Both the position numbers and the translations under genes were made by a program. From JAMXLO01 sp963819855 (GTDB lineage Bacteria > Pseudomonadota > Alphaproteobacteria > Acetobacterales > Acetobacteraceae): a DNA stretch of 64,000 nt. The notes below the pieces were generated by a model, which was not told the origin of the DNA, searched no databases, and was given only the letters and a program-made list of their open reading frames with translations. This document shows positions 1 through 8,330 of the stretch, one piece after another. The number at the start of each line of letters is the position of its first letter. Position 1 is the first letter of the stretch. The stretch covers positions 248,001 through 312,000 of the forward strand of contig CAWFYC010000023.1 in NCBI GenBank assembly GCA_963819855.1. Reading direction: 5' to 3'.

Positions 1-2
1 AC

Positions 3-410
3 ACCTGCTACGGCATCAACCACGGGCCGCGGATCCATGAGGCGGCGCTGGCCGATGTCGCGGGCTACATGCTGCGGGTGAACGCCGGCGCTTTCAGCTT
101 CGAGGCGGCCAACGTGCGGCACGAGCATGAGTATCACCTGTGGGAGACGGTGAAGCTGCCCGCGGGCAAGGTACTGATCCCAGGCGTGATCACGCACTCC
201 TCCAACATCGTCGAACATCCCGAATGGATCGCCGAGCGCCTGGTGCGGTTCGCGCGTCTGGTTGGCCGCGAGAACGTGGTGGCAGGCGCCGACTGCGGGT
301 TCTCCTCCCAGGCGACCTATCGGCCGGAGGTGCATCCGACGGTGATCTGGGCGAAGTTCGAGGCGTTGCGGGACGGAGCGCGGATTGCCAGCAGCCAGCT
401 CTGGTCGTGA
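3..410 (+). CDS. MetE-like methyltransferase, C-terminal part (5' end outside window)
   Basis: The window opens inside this gene; 135 residues and the stop remain. They match the C-terminal half of the cobalamin-independent methionine synthase barrel family (MetE and its short epoxyalkane:CoM transferase-like relatives), which transfers methyl or alkyl groups to a thiol bound by zinc. Visible family features are the strand ending in LIPGVITHSSNIVEHP (about residues 56-71) and the zinc-site-like segment VVAGADCGFSS (about 93-103), where the Cys is the expected ligand. Which family member it is cannot be decided without the N-terminus. The next gene is convergent, 39 bases downstream. Confidence 0.75.
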   Translation, partial: TCYGINHGPRIHEAALADVAGYMLRVNAGAFSFEAANVRHEHEYHLWETVKLPAGKVLIPGVITHSSNIVEHPEWIAERLVRFARLVGRENVVAGADCGFSSQATYRPEVHPTVIWAKFEALRDGARIASSQLWS

Positions 411-449
411 GCGGCCGGCGCTGGCCGGCCGCTCAGCGACGCCAGGCGG

Positions 450-842
450 TCAGGCTGGGGCCGTCTCCACCAACGGCACGTTCACTTCCGCCGCCGTGCC
501 CTCGAGACACACGCACCGCCACGTCGTCGGACGATGCGGGATGCTGTTCGGACCGGTGAACTTCTCGAACACGCCGATTGTCGTCACGGGCGCGCTTTGC
601 CCGAGTGTCAGTTGCACCGCCGGCAGGAAGAAGCCGAAACGCGTGCCGCCCGTATCGACCGTTAGTGCCAGCGCCACCGAGACCAGCGTGCCGAGCCCGG
701 ATTGATCGGTGGTGATCTGTGCTGGAGTGAAGTTCTTGGTGGTGCCGTCTTCCGTGAAGGTCAATGCGGTGAAGCCGGGATTGCCACCGATGGTGTACTC
801 CACCTCGATGCCATCCCCGTGCAATACATACCTGTTGGCCAT
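450..842 (-). CDS. Hypothetical protein, 130 aa
   Basis: I do not recognise this protein. The start at 842 is chosen because GGAGGA lies about seven bases upstream; a longer frame to 878 lacks a ribosome site. It has no signal peptide or membrane segment. The sequence alternates short hydrophobic strands with Gly/Thr-rich turns (for example YTIGGNPGFTALTF), which suggests an all-beta fold. Convergent with the MetE-like gene. Confidence 0.6.
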   Translation of the reverse strand: MANRYVLHGDGIEVEYTIGGNPGFTALTFTEDGTTKNFTPAQITTDQSGLGTLVSVALALTVDTGGTRFGFFLPAVQLTLGQSAPVTTIGVFEKFTGPNSIPHRPTTWRCVCLEGTAAEVNVPLVETAPA

Positions 843-1015
843 GGGCTGTCCTCCGTGTTGTCGTGATTCCGGCGGCATGCCGCGCCGGCAGCCGCTACAT
901 TAAGAGAAGTGTGCCAACGTGCACTGTGAGTGGGCTCACACGTGGCGGCTGTGCCACGCACTGCTCATTCGGATGTGAACAGCTCGCGCTCTGCCTGAAC
1001 GCGCGGTGGGTGCCG

Positions 1016-2173
1016 CTACCGCACCATCGCCGCGAGCAGCGCATCGAGGCGCAGCCGACCGGCGGGCGTGCACGCCAGCGACGTGCCGTGCCAGGCGAGG
1101 TAGTCCTCATCGATGGCCTGGCGCAGGACCGACGGCTCCAAGGCTTCGTCGAGCGACACGCCGGCGCGGGCTGCGAAGCGGTTGCGATCGATCCCTTCGG
1201 TCAAGCGCAGTCCCATCAGCAGCATTTCCCGGGCGCGCTCGGTCGGCTGCAAGGGGAATTCCCCAACTGTTCCATGACCATCGCGTTCGACGCGTTCCGC
1301 CCAGGGCTCTGGGGCGCGATGGCGACGGGTGGCGAACAGCGTTCCTCCCTTGGAAGGGAGTGTGATCCGGCCATGTGCCCCGGGTCCGATGCCGGCGTAA
1401 TCGCGATAGCGCCAATAGGCGAGGTTGTGCCGGCTCTCCCCGCCCGGCGCCGCATAATTCGATACCTCATAGGCGGCGAGGCCGAAGCGGCCGGCCTCCT
1501 CCGCCGTTGCCTCATACAGCGCGGCCGCGGTGTCCGGCTCGGGCAGCGCGATCTCGCCACGACGATGCATCGCCTCGAACCTGGTGCCGGGCTCGATGGT
1601 GAGCTGATAGAGCGACAGGTGATCGGCCGCCAGCGCCAGCGCCTGACGCAGCTCTGCCCGCCAAGTGTCGAGCGTCTGGCCCGGCCGTGCATAGATCAGA
1701 TCGAACGAGATGCGCGGAAAGACCGCCCGCGCCGTCTCCAGCGCGGCGATCGCCTGCGCCGCCGTGTGCTCCCGTCCGAGCATCTGTAGCGCCGCCGGAT
1801 CGAGGCTCTGCACACCGATCGACACGCGGTTGACCCCGGCTGCGCGAAACGCCGTGAACCGTTCCGCTTCGACGCTGGTCGGGTTGGCTTCCAGCGTGAT
1901 CTCGATGTCGTCGTCCGGTGCGAACAGGCCGCGGGCATCCTCGATCATGACTGCCACGGTGTCCGGGTCCATCAGGCTGGGCGTGCCGCCGCCGAAGAAG
2001 ATCGAGCTCAGCCTGCGGCGTCCGAGCCGTTCCGCCTCCCACGCCAGTTCGCGGCGCAGTGCGGCGCGGAAGCGGGCCTGGGGGATGCGGTCACGCACGT
2101 GCGAGTTGAAGTCGCAGTAGGGGCACTTGGCCAGACAGAACGGCCAGTGGATATAGAGCGCCAGAGGTTCCAT
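1016..2173 (-). CDS. hemW: Radical SAM heme chaperone HemW
   Basis: 385-residue HemW (formerly HemN-like), a cytoplasmic radical-SAM protein that binds heme and delivers it to target enzymes. The radical-SAM cluster motif is at about residues 13-20 (CLAKCPYC, Cys-x3-Cys-x2-Cys) after the family opening ALYIHWPF. FFGGGTPSL (about 58-66) is the SAM-contacting GGGTP motif. Length is normal. The ATG at 2173 fits the family N-terminus; frame upstream of it is not family-like. No Shine-Dalgarno lies before this ATG. Instead a -10-like TATATC ends seven bases upstream, so the mRNA may be leaderless. It is divergent from the YbaK-type gene with only 15 bases between start codons, and sits next to rdgB-rph as in many alphaproteobacteria. 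Confidence 0.93.
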   Translation of the reverse strand: MEPLALYIHWPFCLAKCPYCDFNSHVRDRIPQARFRAALRRELAWEAERLGRRRLSSIFFGGGTPSLMDPDTVAVMIEDARGLFAPDDDIEITLEANPTSVEAERFTAFRAAGVNRVSIGVQSLDPAALQMLGREHTAAQAIAALETARAVFPRISFDLIYARPGQTLDTWRAELRQALALAADHLSLYQLTIEPGTRFEAMHRRGEIALPEPDTAAALYEATAEEAGRFGLAAYEVSNYAAPGGESRHNLAYWRYRDYAGIGPGAHGRITLPSKGGTLFATRRHRAPEPWAERVERDGHGTVGEFPLQPTERAREMLLMGLRLTEGIDRNRFAARAGVSLDEALEPSVLRQAIDEDYLAWHGTSLACTPAGRLRLDALLAAMVR

Positions 2174-2188
2174 TGCAGGAGATATAGG

Positions 2189-2668
2189 ATGTCCGCCAGC
2201 GAAACCGGTGGTTCGGTGGGGCGCGTGCGCGCAGCGCTGCTGGCAGCGGGTCACCCGGACACTATCACCCAATTCCCGGCCGGCACCCGGACCGCCGCGG
2301 ATGCCGCGGCGGCGGTGGGCTGCACCGTGGCGCAGATCGCCAAGTCAATCGTGTTCCGTTGCGGCATGCGGGCGGCGGTGGTGATCACCTCTGGCGCCAA
2401 TCGGGTCGATCAGGCGAAGGCAGAGGCCGCACTCGGGGTGAAACTCGGGCGCGCCGACGGCGATTGGGTGCGGCAGACGACCGGCTTCGCGATCGGCGGC
2501 GTGGCGCCGGTGGGGCACCTGAGCCTGCCGATGCTGCTGCTGGACGAGGACCTGCTGGCGCTGGATCCGATCTGGGCGGCGGCGGGCTCACCGCGCGATG
2601 TGTTCCGCACGACAGCGGCTGAGCTGCTGCGCATCACCGGGGCAAAGGTGGCCGCGGTGCGGAGCTGA
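2189..2668 (+). CDS. YbaK/EbsC-family aminoacyl-tRNA deacylase
   Basis: 159 residues of the YbaK/ProX fold, trans-editing proteins that hydrolyse mischarged tRNA (typically Cys-tRNA(Pro)). Family landmarks are the core Lys in AQIAKSIVFR (about 51-60), the turn VVITSGANRVD (about 66-76) and the signature TGFAIGGVAPVGH (about 96-108). AGGAGA eight bases before ATG 2189 supports the start. The exact tRNA substrate cannot be read from sequence. It is inserted between hemW and rdgB on the opposite strand, converging on rdgB with five bases between the two stops. Confidence 0.88.
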   Translation: MSASETGGSVGRVRAALLAAGHPDTITQFPAGTRTAADAAAAVGCTVAQIAKSIVFRCGMRAAVVITSGANRVDQAKAEAALGVKLGRADGDWVRQTTGFAIGGVAPVGHLSLPMLLLDEDLLALDPIWAAAGSPRDVFRTTAAELLRITGAKVAAVRS

Positions 2669-2673
2669 GCGAA

Positions 2674-3315
2674 TCAACATCGCTGCCGAGAGCCGCACAG
2701 CGCGCCGTGACGGGTTGCGGTGAAACAGGCCACCAGCACTTGCGCAAAGGCGCGCGCACGGTGGCTGAGCGCGTGCTTCTCGGCCGCCACCAACTCACCG
2801 AATGTCGCCGTGCAGCCGAGCGGCACGAACATCGGGTCGTAGCCGAAGCCCTTGTCGCCACGCGGCGGCCAGGTCGTCATTCCGCCGACGCGTCCGACGA
2901 AGGTCTCGGCGTGGCGGTCTGGCCAGGCAAGACATAATGCGGCGACAAACCAGGCGTGCCGATCCGCGGCCTCGCCCATTTGGCGGTGCACCCGCGCCAT
3001 CGCGGTGGTAAAATCCTTGTCCGGACCTGCCCAGCGAGCCGAATAAACGCCGGGCGCGCCGTTCAACGCGGCGACGCAGAATCCGGAGTCATCCGCCAGC
3101 GCCGGCAGTCCGCTCGCCCGTGCGGCCGCCAGAGCCTTGATGCGCGCGTTGCCGACGAAGTCCGGCGCGTCCTCCGTCGGCTCCGGCAGGCCGAGAGCAC
3201 CTGCCGAAATCACCTCGATGGCGTGGGGCAGCAGCAGATGGGCGAGTTCCACGAGCTTGCCGGGGTTGTGGCTGGCCAGGACGAGCCGTGCGCCGGCGGC
3301 GAGCCTACGCGCCAT
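2674..3315 (-). CDS. rdgB: XTP/dITP pyrophosphatase RdgB (HAM1 family)
   Basis: 213-residue house-cleaning nucleotidase that hydrolyses ITP, dITP and XTP to monophosphates. The N-terminal LVLASHNPGKLVEL (about 11-24) is the nucleotide-binding SHNxGK signature; ADDSGFCVAALNGAPGVYSA (about 73-92) and GFGYDPMFVP carry the metal and base contacts. The ATG at 3315 overlaps the end of rph by 11 bases, giving an rph-rdgB operon. A longer reading frame upstream is only rph sequence. Confidence 0.95.
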   Translation of the reverse strand: MARRLAAGARLVLASHNPGKLVELAHLLLPHAIEVISAGALGLPEPTEDAPDFVGNARIKALAAARASGLPALADDSGFCVAALNGAPGVYSARWAGPDKDFTTAMARVHRQMGEAADRHAWFVAALCLAWPDRHAETFVGRVGGMTTWPPRGDKGFGYDPMFVPLGCTATFGELVAAEKHALSHRARAFAQVLVACFTATRHGALCGSRQRC

Positions 3316-4024
3316 CGACCGCCGCGCGCTGCGCATCGAACAGTGCCGCGACACCCTGGCGGGCGAGGCCAAGCATGCCGAGGAACTGCGCCTCGCTGAA
3401 CGCGCTGCGTTCGGCGGTGCCCTGGATCTCGACGATGCCGCCGCTGTCGGTCAGCACGAAATTGGCATCGGCGTCGGCCGAGGAATCCTCCGCGTAGTCC
3501 AGATCGAGCACCGGCTCGCCGGCGGTTATGCCGCAGGAGACCGCGGCGACCTGGCCGGTCAGCGGCAGGGTCTTGATCACGTTCATCCGCAGCATGTGAC
3601 GGAAGGCGAGGCTGAGCGCCACCCACGCGCCGGTGATCGCCGCACAGCGCGTGCCGCCATCGGCATTCAGCACATCGCAATCCAGCGTAACGGTGACCTC
3701 GCCCATCTTCGATCGGTCCACCACCGCGCGCAGGGCACGGCCGATCAGGCGCTGGATCTCCTGCGTGCGGCCCGATTGCTTGCCGCGCGCGGCCTCGCGG
3801 TCGCCGCGGGTATGAGTGGCGCGCGGCAGCATGCCGTACTCGGCGGTGACCCAGCCCTGGCCGGAATTGCGCATGAACGGCGGCACTCGGCCTTCCACGC
3901 TGGCGGCACACAGCACCTCGGTGTTGCCCATGCGGATCAGGCAGGAACCTTCGGCGTGACGCGAGAAGCCAGGCGTCAGCGAGATCGCGCGCAACGCATC
4001 GTAGGTTCGACCGGATGGGCGCAT
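3305..4024 (-). CDS. rph: Ribonuclease PH
   Basis: 239-residue phosphorolytic 3'-5' exoribonuclease that trims tRNA 3' ends. MRPSGRTYDALR opens the protein as in the family. EVLCAASVEGRVPPFMRNSG and TRGDREAARGKQSGRTQEIQ (Arg-rich phosphate site, about residues 73-92) are diagnostic, as is LDCDVLNADGGTRCAAITGA (about 116-135). First gene of an rph-rdgB unit. In many alphaproteobacteria rph is followed divergently by hrcA; here hrcA lies 16 kb away. Confidence 0.96.
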   Translation of the reverse strand: MRPSGRTYDALRAISLTPGFSRHAEGSCLIRMGNTEVLCAASVEGRVPPFMRNSGQGWVTAEYGMLPRATHTRGDREAARGKQSGRTQEIQRLIGRALRAVVDRSKMGEVTVTLDCDVLNADGGTRCAAITGAWVALSLAFRHMLRMNVIKTLPLTGQVAAVSCGITAGEPVLDLDYAEDSSADADANFVLTDSGGIVEIQGTAERSAFSEAQFLGMLGLARQGVAALFDAQRAAVDGA

Positions 4025-4107
4025 GCGGGGTTCCTCTCAATGTGCAAACGCCACGAAACATACAGGTCGGACGGATCACCGGCCAATCGGCCGTTCGCGG
4101 GCCACCG

Positions 4108-5181
4108 CTACGGCAGCCAGGCAGCCCAGCCGTCGCGCACCGGATGATCCAACGGCAGCGGCAATTCGACGGCAGTGTTGGTGGCGGAGCTGTAATAGAT
4201 CGCCGAGATCAGTTCGAGCGAGCGATACGCGTCCCGCACGGTCAGCGGCCAGGGCGCGGTGCCGTCCAATGCCGGATGCAACGCTTCGAACAGGCCGGAG
4301 AAGCTTTCCAGCCGCGGCGTGAAACCCAGCAAGGCCGCGTCGATATCCGCCTGCCGGCGTGTCCCGCGCGGGACGAAGCGCCAGTCGCCTTCGGCCGGGC
4401 GATACGGGGGTACGCCAGGGCTCCCCGCCGTCAGGTCGGCAAAGCAGAGGCGGAACCTGGTCAACTCCTCCGCCGCGCCAAGTGTCACCGATGACGTGAC
4501 CAGCGCGCCCGATGCCATTTCCAGGCAGATCGCGGCGCAGTCCTCGGTTTCGATCGCATTGACCCTGGTGGCCAGCCTGGCGAACACGCGGCGAACCGGC
4601 CCCAGCGTGAAGGTCAGCAGGTCGTGCGCATGGATGGCGTGGCCGATGATCGCCCCGCCCAGTTCGGTCGCCTTCCGGCCGCGCCACGGCACCTCGTAGT
4701 AGTCCGGCGCTCGGTTCCAGTGGGTCTCGATGCTGGCGACCAGCGGCTTGCCGGTGACCCCGGTTTCGATCAGTCGGCGCAGCCGCGCCAGACCGTTGCC
4801 ATAGCGGTACTGGTACACCGGTACCACGGTACGGCCGGCAGCCTCGGCGGCACGCTGGATACGCTCCACATCGCGCAACGAACCGACCAGCGGCTTCTCG
4901 CACATCACGTGCCGGCCGGATTGCAGCGCCTGTTCGATCGTATGGAGGTGCAAGGTTGGCGGCAGACAGATATCGATCAGATCGATGTCGTCGCGTGCAA
5001 GCACCGCGTCGTACGAGGTTTCCACCGCGGCGCCCACCGTGGCTGCGACCTTGCTTGCGCGGGCAGCGTCGAGATCGCAGACCACCGCCACCCGATACAA
5101 TGCGCCATTCGCGCAATAGGCTTCGACATGGGCCGCGCCGATGCCGGCGCCGACCACGGCGACACGGAACTGCCGGCTCAC
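4108..5181 (-). CDS. Gfo/Idh/MocA-family oxidoreductase (second copy in operon)
   Basis: 357-residue NAD(P)-dependent dehydrogenase of the glucose-fructose oxidoreductase/inositol dehydrogenase family. The N-terminal Rossmann motif VAVVGAGIGAAH (about 7-18) and the EKP motif in MCEKPLVG (about 95-102) are clear. The second domain contains GGAIIGHAIHAHDLL, with the His of the usual catalytic region. The start is GTG at 5181: it overlaps the previous stop as GTGA and no in-frame ATG precedes the Rossmann strand. Translationally coupled to the paralogue upstream. The substrate, probably a sugar, cyclitol or derivative, is not determinable. Confidence 0.88.
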   Translation of the reverse strand: MSRQFRVAVVGAGIGAAHVEAYCANGALYRVAVVCDLDAARASKVAATVGAAVETSYDAVLARDDIDLIDICLPPTLHLHTIEQALQSGRHVMCEKPLVGSLRDVERIQRAAEAAGRTVVPVYQYRYGNGLARLRRLIETGVTGKPLVASIETHWNRAPDYYEVPWRGRKATELGGAIIGHAIHAHDLLTFTLGPVRRVFARLATRVNAIETEDCAAICLEMASGALVTSSVTLGAAEELTRFRLCFADLTAGSPGVPPYRPAEGDWRFVPRGTRRQADIDAALLGFTPRLESFSGLFEALHPALDGTAPWPLTVRDAYRSLELISAIYYSSATNTAVELPLPLDHPVRDGWAAWLP

Positions 5182-6212
5182 CGCAGGTTGCCCAGCCGAG
5201 TGGCCATGGCCTCGGCCTTCAACGCCAGCTCCATGACCTTGAAGCAATGGGCCTGCGCCATTGCGCGCTCGGTTCGGTCGAGCACATCGGCGATCAGGCT
5301 CGCGGTATAGGGCAGGCCGGCATTGCTGCAGTCGATGTAACGGGTCTCCTTGTTGTCGACCAGGAACAGATGGTCGCTGCCGGGCCGACCGGCGATGTCG
5401 ACGTACTTGCGCAGCTCGATATAGCCGTCGGTGCCGAGGATGGTGAGACGCCCGTCGCCCCAAGTGGCCAGGCCGTCAGGCGTATACCAATCGACACGGA
5501 TATAGCCCTGGCCACGATCGCTGCGCAGCAGCATCTCGCCGAAATCCTCCAGCTCCGGATCGGACGGATTGGCGAAGTTGCCGACCGACGAGGCGACGAT
5601 CTCGGCATCGGCCGAGCCGGTGAAGGTTAGGAGCTGCTCGACCTGGTGGCTGGCGATGTCGCACAGCACGCCGCCATACTGTTCGCGCTGGAAGAACCAG
5701 GCCGGCCGCAGATGCCGGTTAAGCCGATGCGGCCCCAGCCCGACGGTCTGCACGACCCGACCGATCGCGCCGGCGTTGACAAGTTCGATCGCACGGGTCG
5801 CCGCGGGGACCTCGAAGCGTTCGGAGTAGTTGACCGACCAGATGCGACCGGTCTCGGCCACCGTGCGTTGCAGGTCCGCGAGCTGTTCGGCGGTGGTGCA
5901 ACCCGGCTTGTCGCTCATCACGTCCTTGCCGTGGCGCATCGCCTCGATCGCGATCGCGGCACGGTCGCAGTTGATCGCGGCGGTGAGGACCAGCTTTACC
6001 GCAGGATCTTCCAGCAGTCGTCGTTTGTGGGCGACACGCGGTATGTGCGGATAGCGTTTGACGAAACCATCCAGCGGCTGCGGCTCGCCGTCGGTCCAGT
6101 AGCCGACGCATTCGCAGCCGTGTTCAAGCAGGCGCCCGGCCATTTCGTACATGTGACGATGATCGAGGCCGATCGCGGCGAACTTGAAGTTGCGTGAAAC
6201 GGTTGCGGCCAT
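5178..6212 (-). CDS. Gfo/Idh/MocA-family oxidoreductase (first copy in operon)
   Basis: 344 residues. The N-terminus FKFAAIGLDHRHMYEMAGRL differs from the usual GxGxxG loop: it has G-x-DHRH, seen in a distinct branch of this family. The cofactor-domain EKP equivalent is MSDKPGCTT (about 98-106). WSVNYSERFEV and LCDIASHQVEQLL (His of the substrate domain) follow. The start is two bases after the dioxygenase stop, so it is the middle gene of a PhyH-Gfo-Gfo operon. The pairing of two divergent dehydrogenases suggests oxidation and re-reduction of one substrate class, which is inference. Confidence 0.85.
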   Translation of the reverse strand: MAATVSRNFKFAAIGLDHRHMYEMAGRLLEHGCECVGYWTDGEPQPLDGFVKRYPHIPRVAHKRRLLEDPAVKLVLTAAINCDRAAIAIEAMRHGKDVMSDKPGCTTAEQLADLQRTVAETGRIWSVNYSERFEVPAATRAIELVNAGAIGRVVQTVGLGPHRLNRHLRPAWFFQREQYGGVLCDIASHQVEQLLTFTGSADAEIVASSVGNFANPSDPELEDFGEMLLRSDRGQGYIRVDWYTPDGLATWGDGRLTILGTDGYIELRKYVDIAGRPGSDHLFLVDNKETRYIDCSNAGLPYTASLIADVLDRTERAMAQAHCFKVMELALKAEAMATRLGNLR

Positions 6213-6214
6213 CG

Positions 6215-7072
6215 CTACGCGCCGGCCGTCGCGAACCGCGCTGCGTGGCGTTTGACCTGCTCGTTGTAGTTGGCGCGGTAGCGGTCGCTGACCGTTTGAT
6301 GCACTGCGAGTGCGGTGGAATTGCGTTCGGCCGTCGGGGGATCGATCAGGTCGAAGTGGCCATAGCGGTCCTCGCCACGCACCAGCATCGCGCAGCAGCG
6401 GACGGGTCCATCCGCACGGACATGGGTCGGGATGTAGTTCAGTCCGATGCCGATCCTCCGATGCGACGCGTTGTTGGGCGCCGAGCGATGCACCGCCAGC
6501 TCGTGATGCAGCGAGAACGAGCCGGCGGGCAGCGCCATGGCGACGGGGTGAGACTGGTCGAAGTCCTCCATGATCGTCTGGCCGGCACGGTTGATGCTGT
6601 TGGCGAGACCCAGAGCGGCGTGGTGATACTGGCGCGGAGCGCCTCGGCTGGAGAGTTGCTCCATGCAGCCGGCCTCGCGGCTGGCATCGGTCAGCGCAAC
6701 CCAGGCGCAGACCTGCTCCTGCGGCTCGAGGCCGAAATAGGCGCCGTCCTGGTGCCAGGCGGCGAAGGTAGGCGAGTGTGGCTCCTTGATGAAGAAGGTG
6801 CTGGTCCAGACCAGGATGTTGGGGCCGATCACGTCCTCGATCGCATCGAGGATGCGGGGGTGGCGGATCAGGCCATTGAACCAGGGCGAGTGGGCGTAGG
6901 CGTGGGAGCGCCATTTCACGTCGGCATCGGCAACGGGCGAGCCCAGGTCTGTTTCAAGACGTTGCAACCCGGCGAGGCAGGCCGTGACTTCGTCTGGCGT
7001 GAGGGCAGGGATGGGAAACAGAAAGCCGTTGTGGCGGAAAGAGTCCACCTGCGACCGGGTCAGCGCTTTCAT
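6215..7072 (-). CDS. Phytanoyl-CoA dioxygenase (PhyH) family protein
   Basis: 285-residue Fe(II)/2-oxoglutarate-dependent oxygenase. The HxD iron motif is HQDGAYF (about residues 125-131), the distal His is in ELAVHRSAPN (about 212) and the 2-oxoglutarate Arg in HRRIGIGLNY follows 12 residues later, so the facial triad is complete. GGAGGGG before ATG 7072 supports the start. First gene of a three-gene operon with two Gfo/Idh/MocA dehydrogenases, divergent from a flavin monooxygenase-like gene. Family members hydroxylate diverse small molecules; nothing here points to phytanoyl-CoA itself. Confidence 0.9.
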   Translation of the reverse strand: MKALTRSQVDSFRHNGFLFPIPALTPDEVTACLAGLQRLETDLGSPVADADVKWRSHAYAHSPWFNGLIRHPRILDAIEDVIGPNILVWTSTFFIKEPHSPTFAAWHQDGAYFGLEPQEQVCAWVALTDASREAGCMEQLSSRGAPRQYHHAALGLANSINRAGQTIMEDFDQSHPVAMALPAGSFSLHHELAVHRSAPNNASHRRIGIGLNYIPTHVRADGPVRCCAMLVRGEDRYGHFDLIDPPTAERNSTALAVHQTVSDRYRANYNEQVKRHAARFATAGA

Positions 7073-7100
7073 TGTGCCCCTCCGTTGTCCAATCAGAGCA

Positions 7101-7116
7101 TCACGTTACCACGTGA
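7101..7116. promoter_or_regulatory. Inverted repeat in divergent promoter region (operator candidate)
   Basis: TCACG-N6-CGTGA lies in the 89-base gap between the divergent PhyH operon and the monooxygenase-like gene. It is nested inside a wider repeat, CCGTTG at 7082-7087 and CAACGG at 7121-7126. The position suits a shared operator, but no regulator gene is adjacent and the arms are short. Confidence 0.3.
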
Positions 7117-7161
7117 CTGGCAACGGTAATTGAGGATAACTGGGGGCAAGGTGGTGGCATC

Positions 7162-8328
7162 ATGACGGACACAGACTATCTCGCGGCTGCCCGGCGGCTG
7201 GAGCCGATGGTCGTGGAATTGCGCGACCAATTCGACCACGACCGCCAGCTTCCACGCCGGCTGGTCGATGAACTGCACGGGGCGAACCTGTTCCGCATGT
7301 GGCTGCCGCGCGCGCTCGGTGGCGCGGAGCTGCCGCCGCTGGCGTTCCTCGCGGTGATCGAGGAGCTGTCGCGCCAGGATGGCTCGCTCGGCTGGTGCAC
7401 CGTGATTCCCGCCGGCTACGGCCGATTGTCCGGCGCGCTGGAGGAGGATGTGGCGCGGACCATCTTCGGCACCGGCATGGGTGTACTCGTCGGCACGCTG
7501 AACCCGACCGGCAAGGCGGTGGCCGTGCCCGGCGGCTACCGGGTGACCGGGCGCTGGAGCTACGGCAGTTTCATCGGCTACGGCGACTGGGTGCAGGGCA
7601 ACTGCATCACGACGGACAGCACCGGCCCGCGTCACGCCGCGGATGGTGGTCCCGAATTCCGCCTGTGCCTGTTCCCGCGCGCCGATGTCGAGGTGTTCGA
7701 CATCTGGCACGTCGGCGGCCTGCGCGCGACCGGCAGCAACGACTTCCAGGTGACCGAGCTGTTCGTTCCCGAGCAGCATACGATCCCGCTGGTGGATTTC
7801 CAGCCGCCGCCGCGCCGGCCTGGACCGCTCTACGCTGTGCCGATGACGAGTACGTTCGTCAGTTGCATCGCGACGGTCGCACTGGGTATCGCGCGGGCCG
7901 CGATCGAAGCGGTGATCGAGATCGGCGCGGAGAAGAAGACGGCGGGCTCATCGACCGTACTGCGCGACAAGCCGCTGGCGCAGGCGGAACTGGCGCGTGC
8001 CGAGGCGATGCTGGGTGCGGGGCGGGCGTATCTGTTCAGCGAGTTGGGGACGATGTGGGAGGATGCGGTGGCGGGCCGACCGATCTCGCTGCGCGCACGG
8101 GCGGCGGTACGGCTGGCGGCGTGCCATGCCACGCAGTGCGCGATCCAAACGGTGGATCTGATGTATCAGACGGCAGGTGGGGCGGCGCTGTTCCAAAGCG
8201 GCCGGCTGGAACGGTGCCTGCGCGACGTCCATGCGGCGGGGCAGCATGTCGCGGTGAACATGCAGGCCAATCTGGAGCCGGTCGGGCGCGTGCTGTTCGG
8301 GTTGCCGCCGGGGATGGCGCGGTTCTGA
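7162..8328 (+). CDS. Acyl-CoA dehydrogenase-fold flavin monooxygenase-like protein
   Basis: 388 residues with the three-domain acyl-CoA dehydrogenase fold. The N-terminal helical domain holds LPRALGGAELPPLAFLAVIE and the middle domain GRWSYGSFIGYGDWVQGN. The C-terminal helical bundle ends YQTAGGAALFQSGRLERCLR-DVHAAGQH. The WSYGSF and DVH features are those of the flavin-dependent oxygenase branch (HsaA, DszC, HpaH-like), not true acyl-CoA dehydrogenases, and no obvious catalytic Glu is seen. Such enzymes take reduced flavin from a separate reductase, none of which is nearby. RBS AAGGTGG precedes ATG 7162. Convergent with the MFS carrier. Confidence 0.8.
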   Translation: MTDTDYLAAARRLEPMVVELRDQFDHDRQLPRRLVDELHGANLFRMWLPRALGGAELPPLAFLAVIEELSRQDGSLGWCTVIPAGYGRLSGALEEDVARTIFGTGMGVLVGTLNPTGKAVAVPGGYRVTGRWSYGSFIGYGDWVQGNCITTDSTGPRHAADGGPEFRLCLFPRADVEVFDIWHVGGLRATGSNDFQVTELFVPEQHTIPLVDFQPPPRRPGPLYAVPMTSTFVSCIATVALGIARAAIEAVIEIGAEKKTAGSSTVLRDKPLAQAELARAEAMLGAGRAYLFSELGTMWEDAVAGRPISLRARAAVRLAACHATQCAIQTVDLMYQTAGGAALFQSGRLERCLRDVHAAGQHVAVNMQANLEPVGRVLFGLPPGMARF

Positions 8329-8330
8329 GT

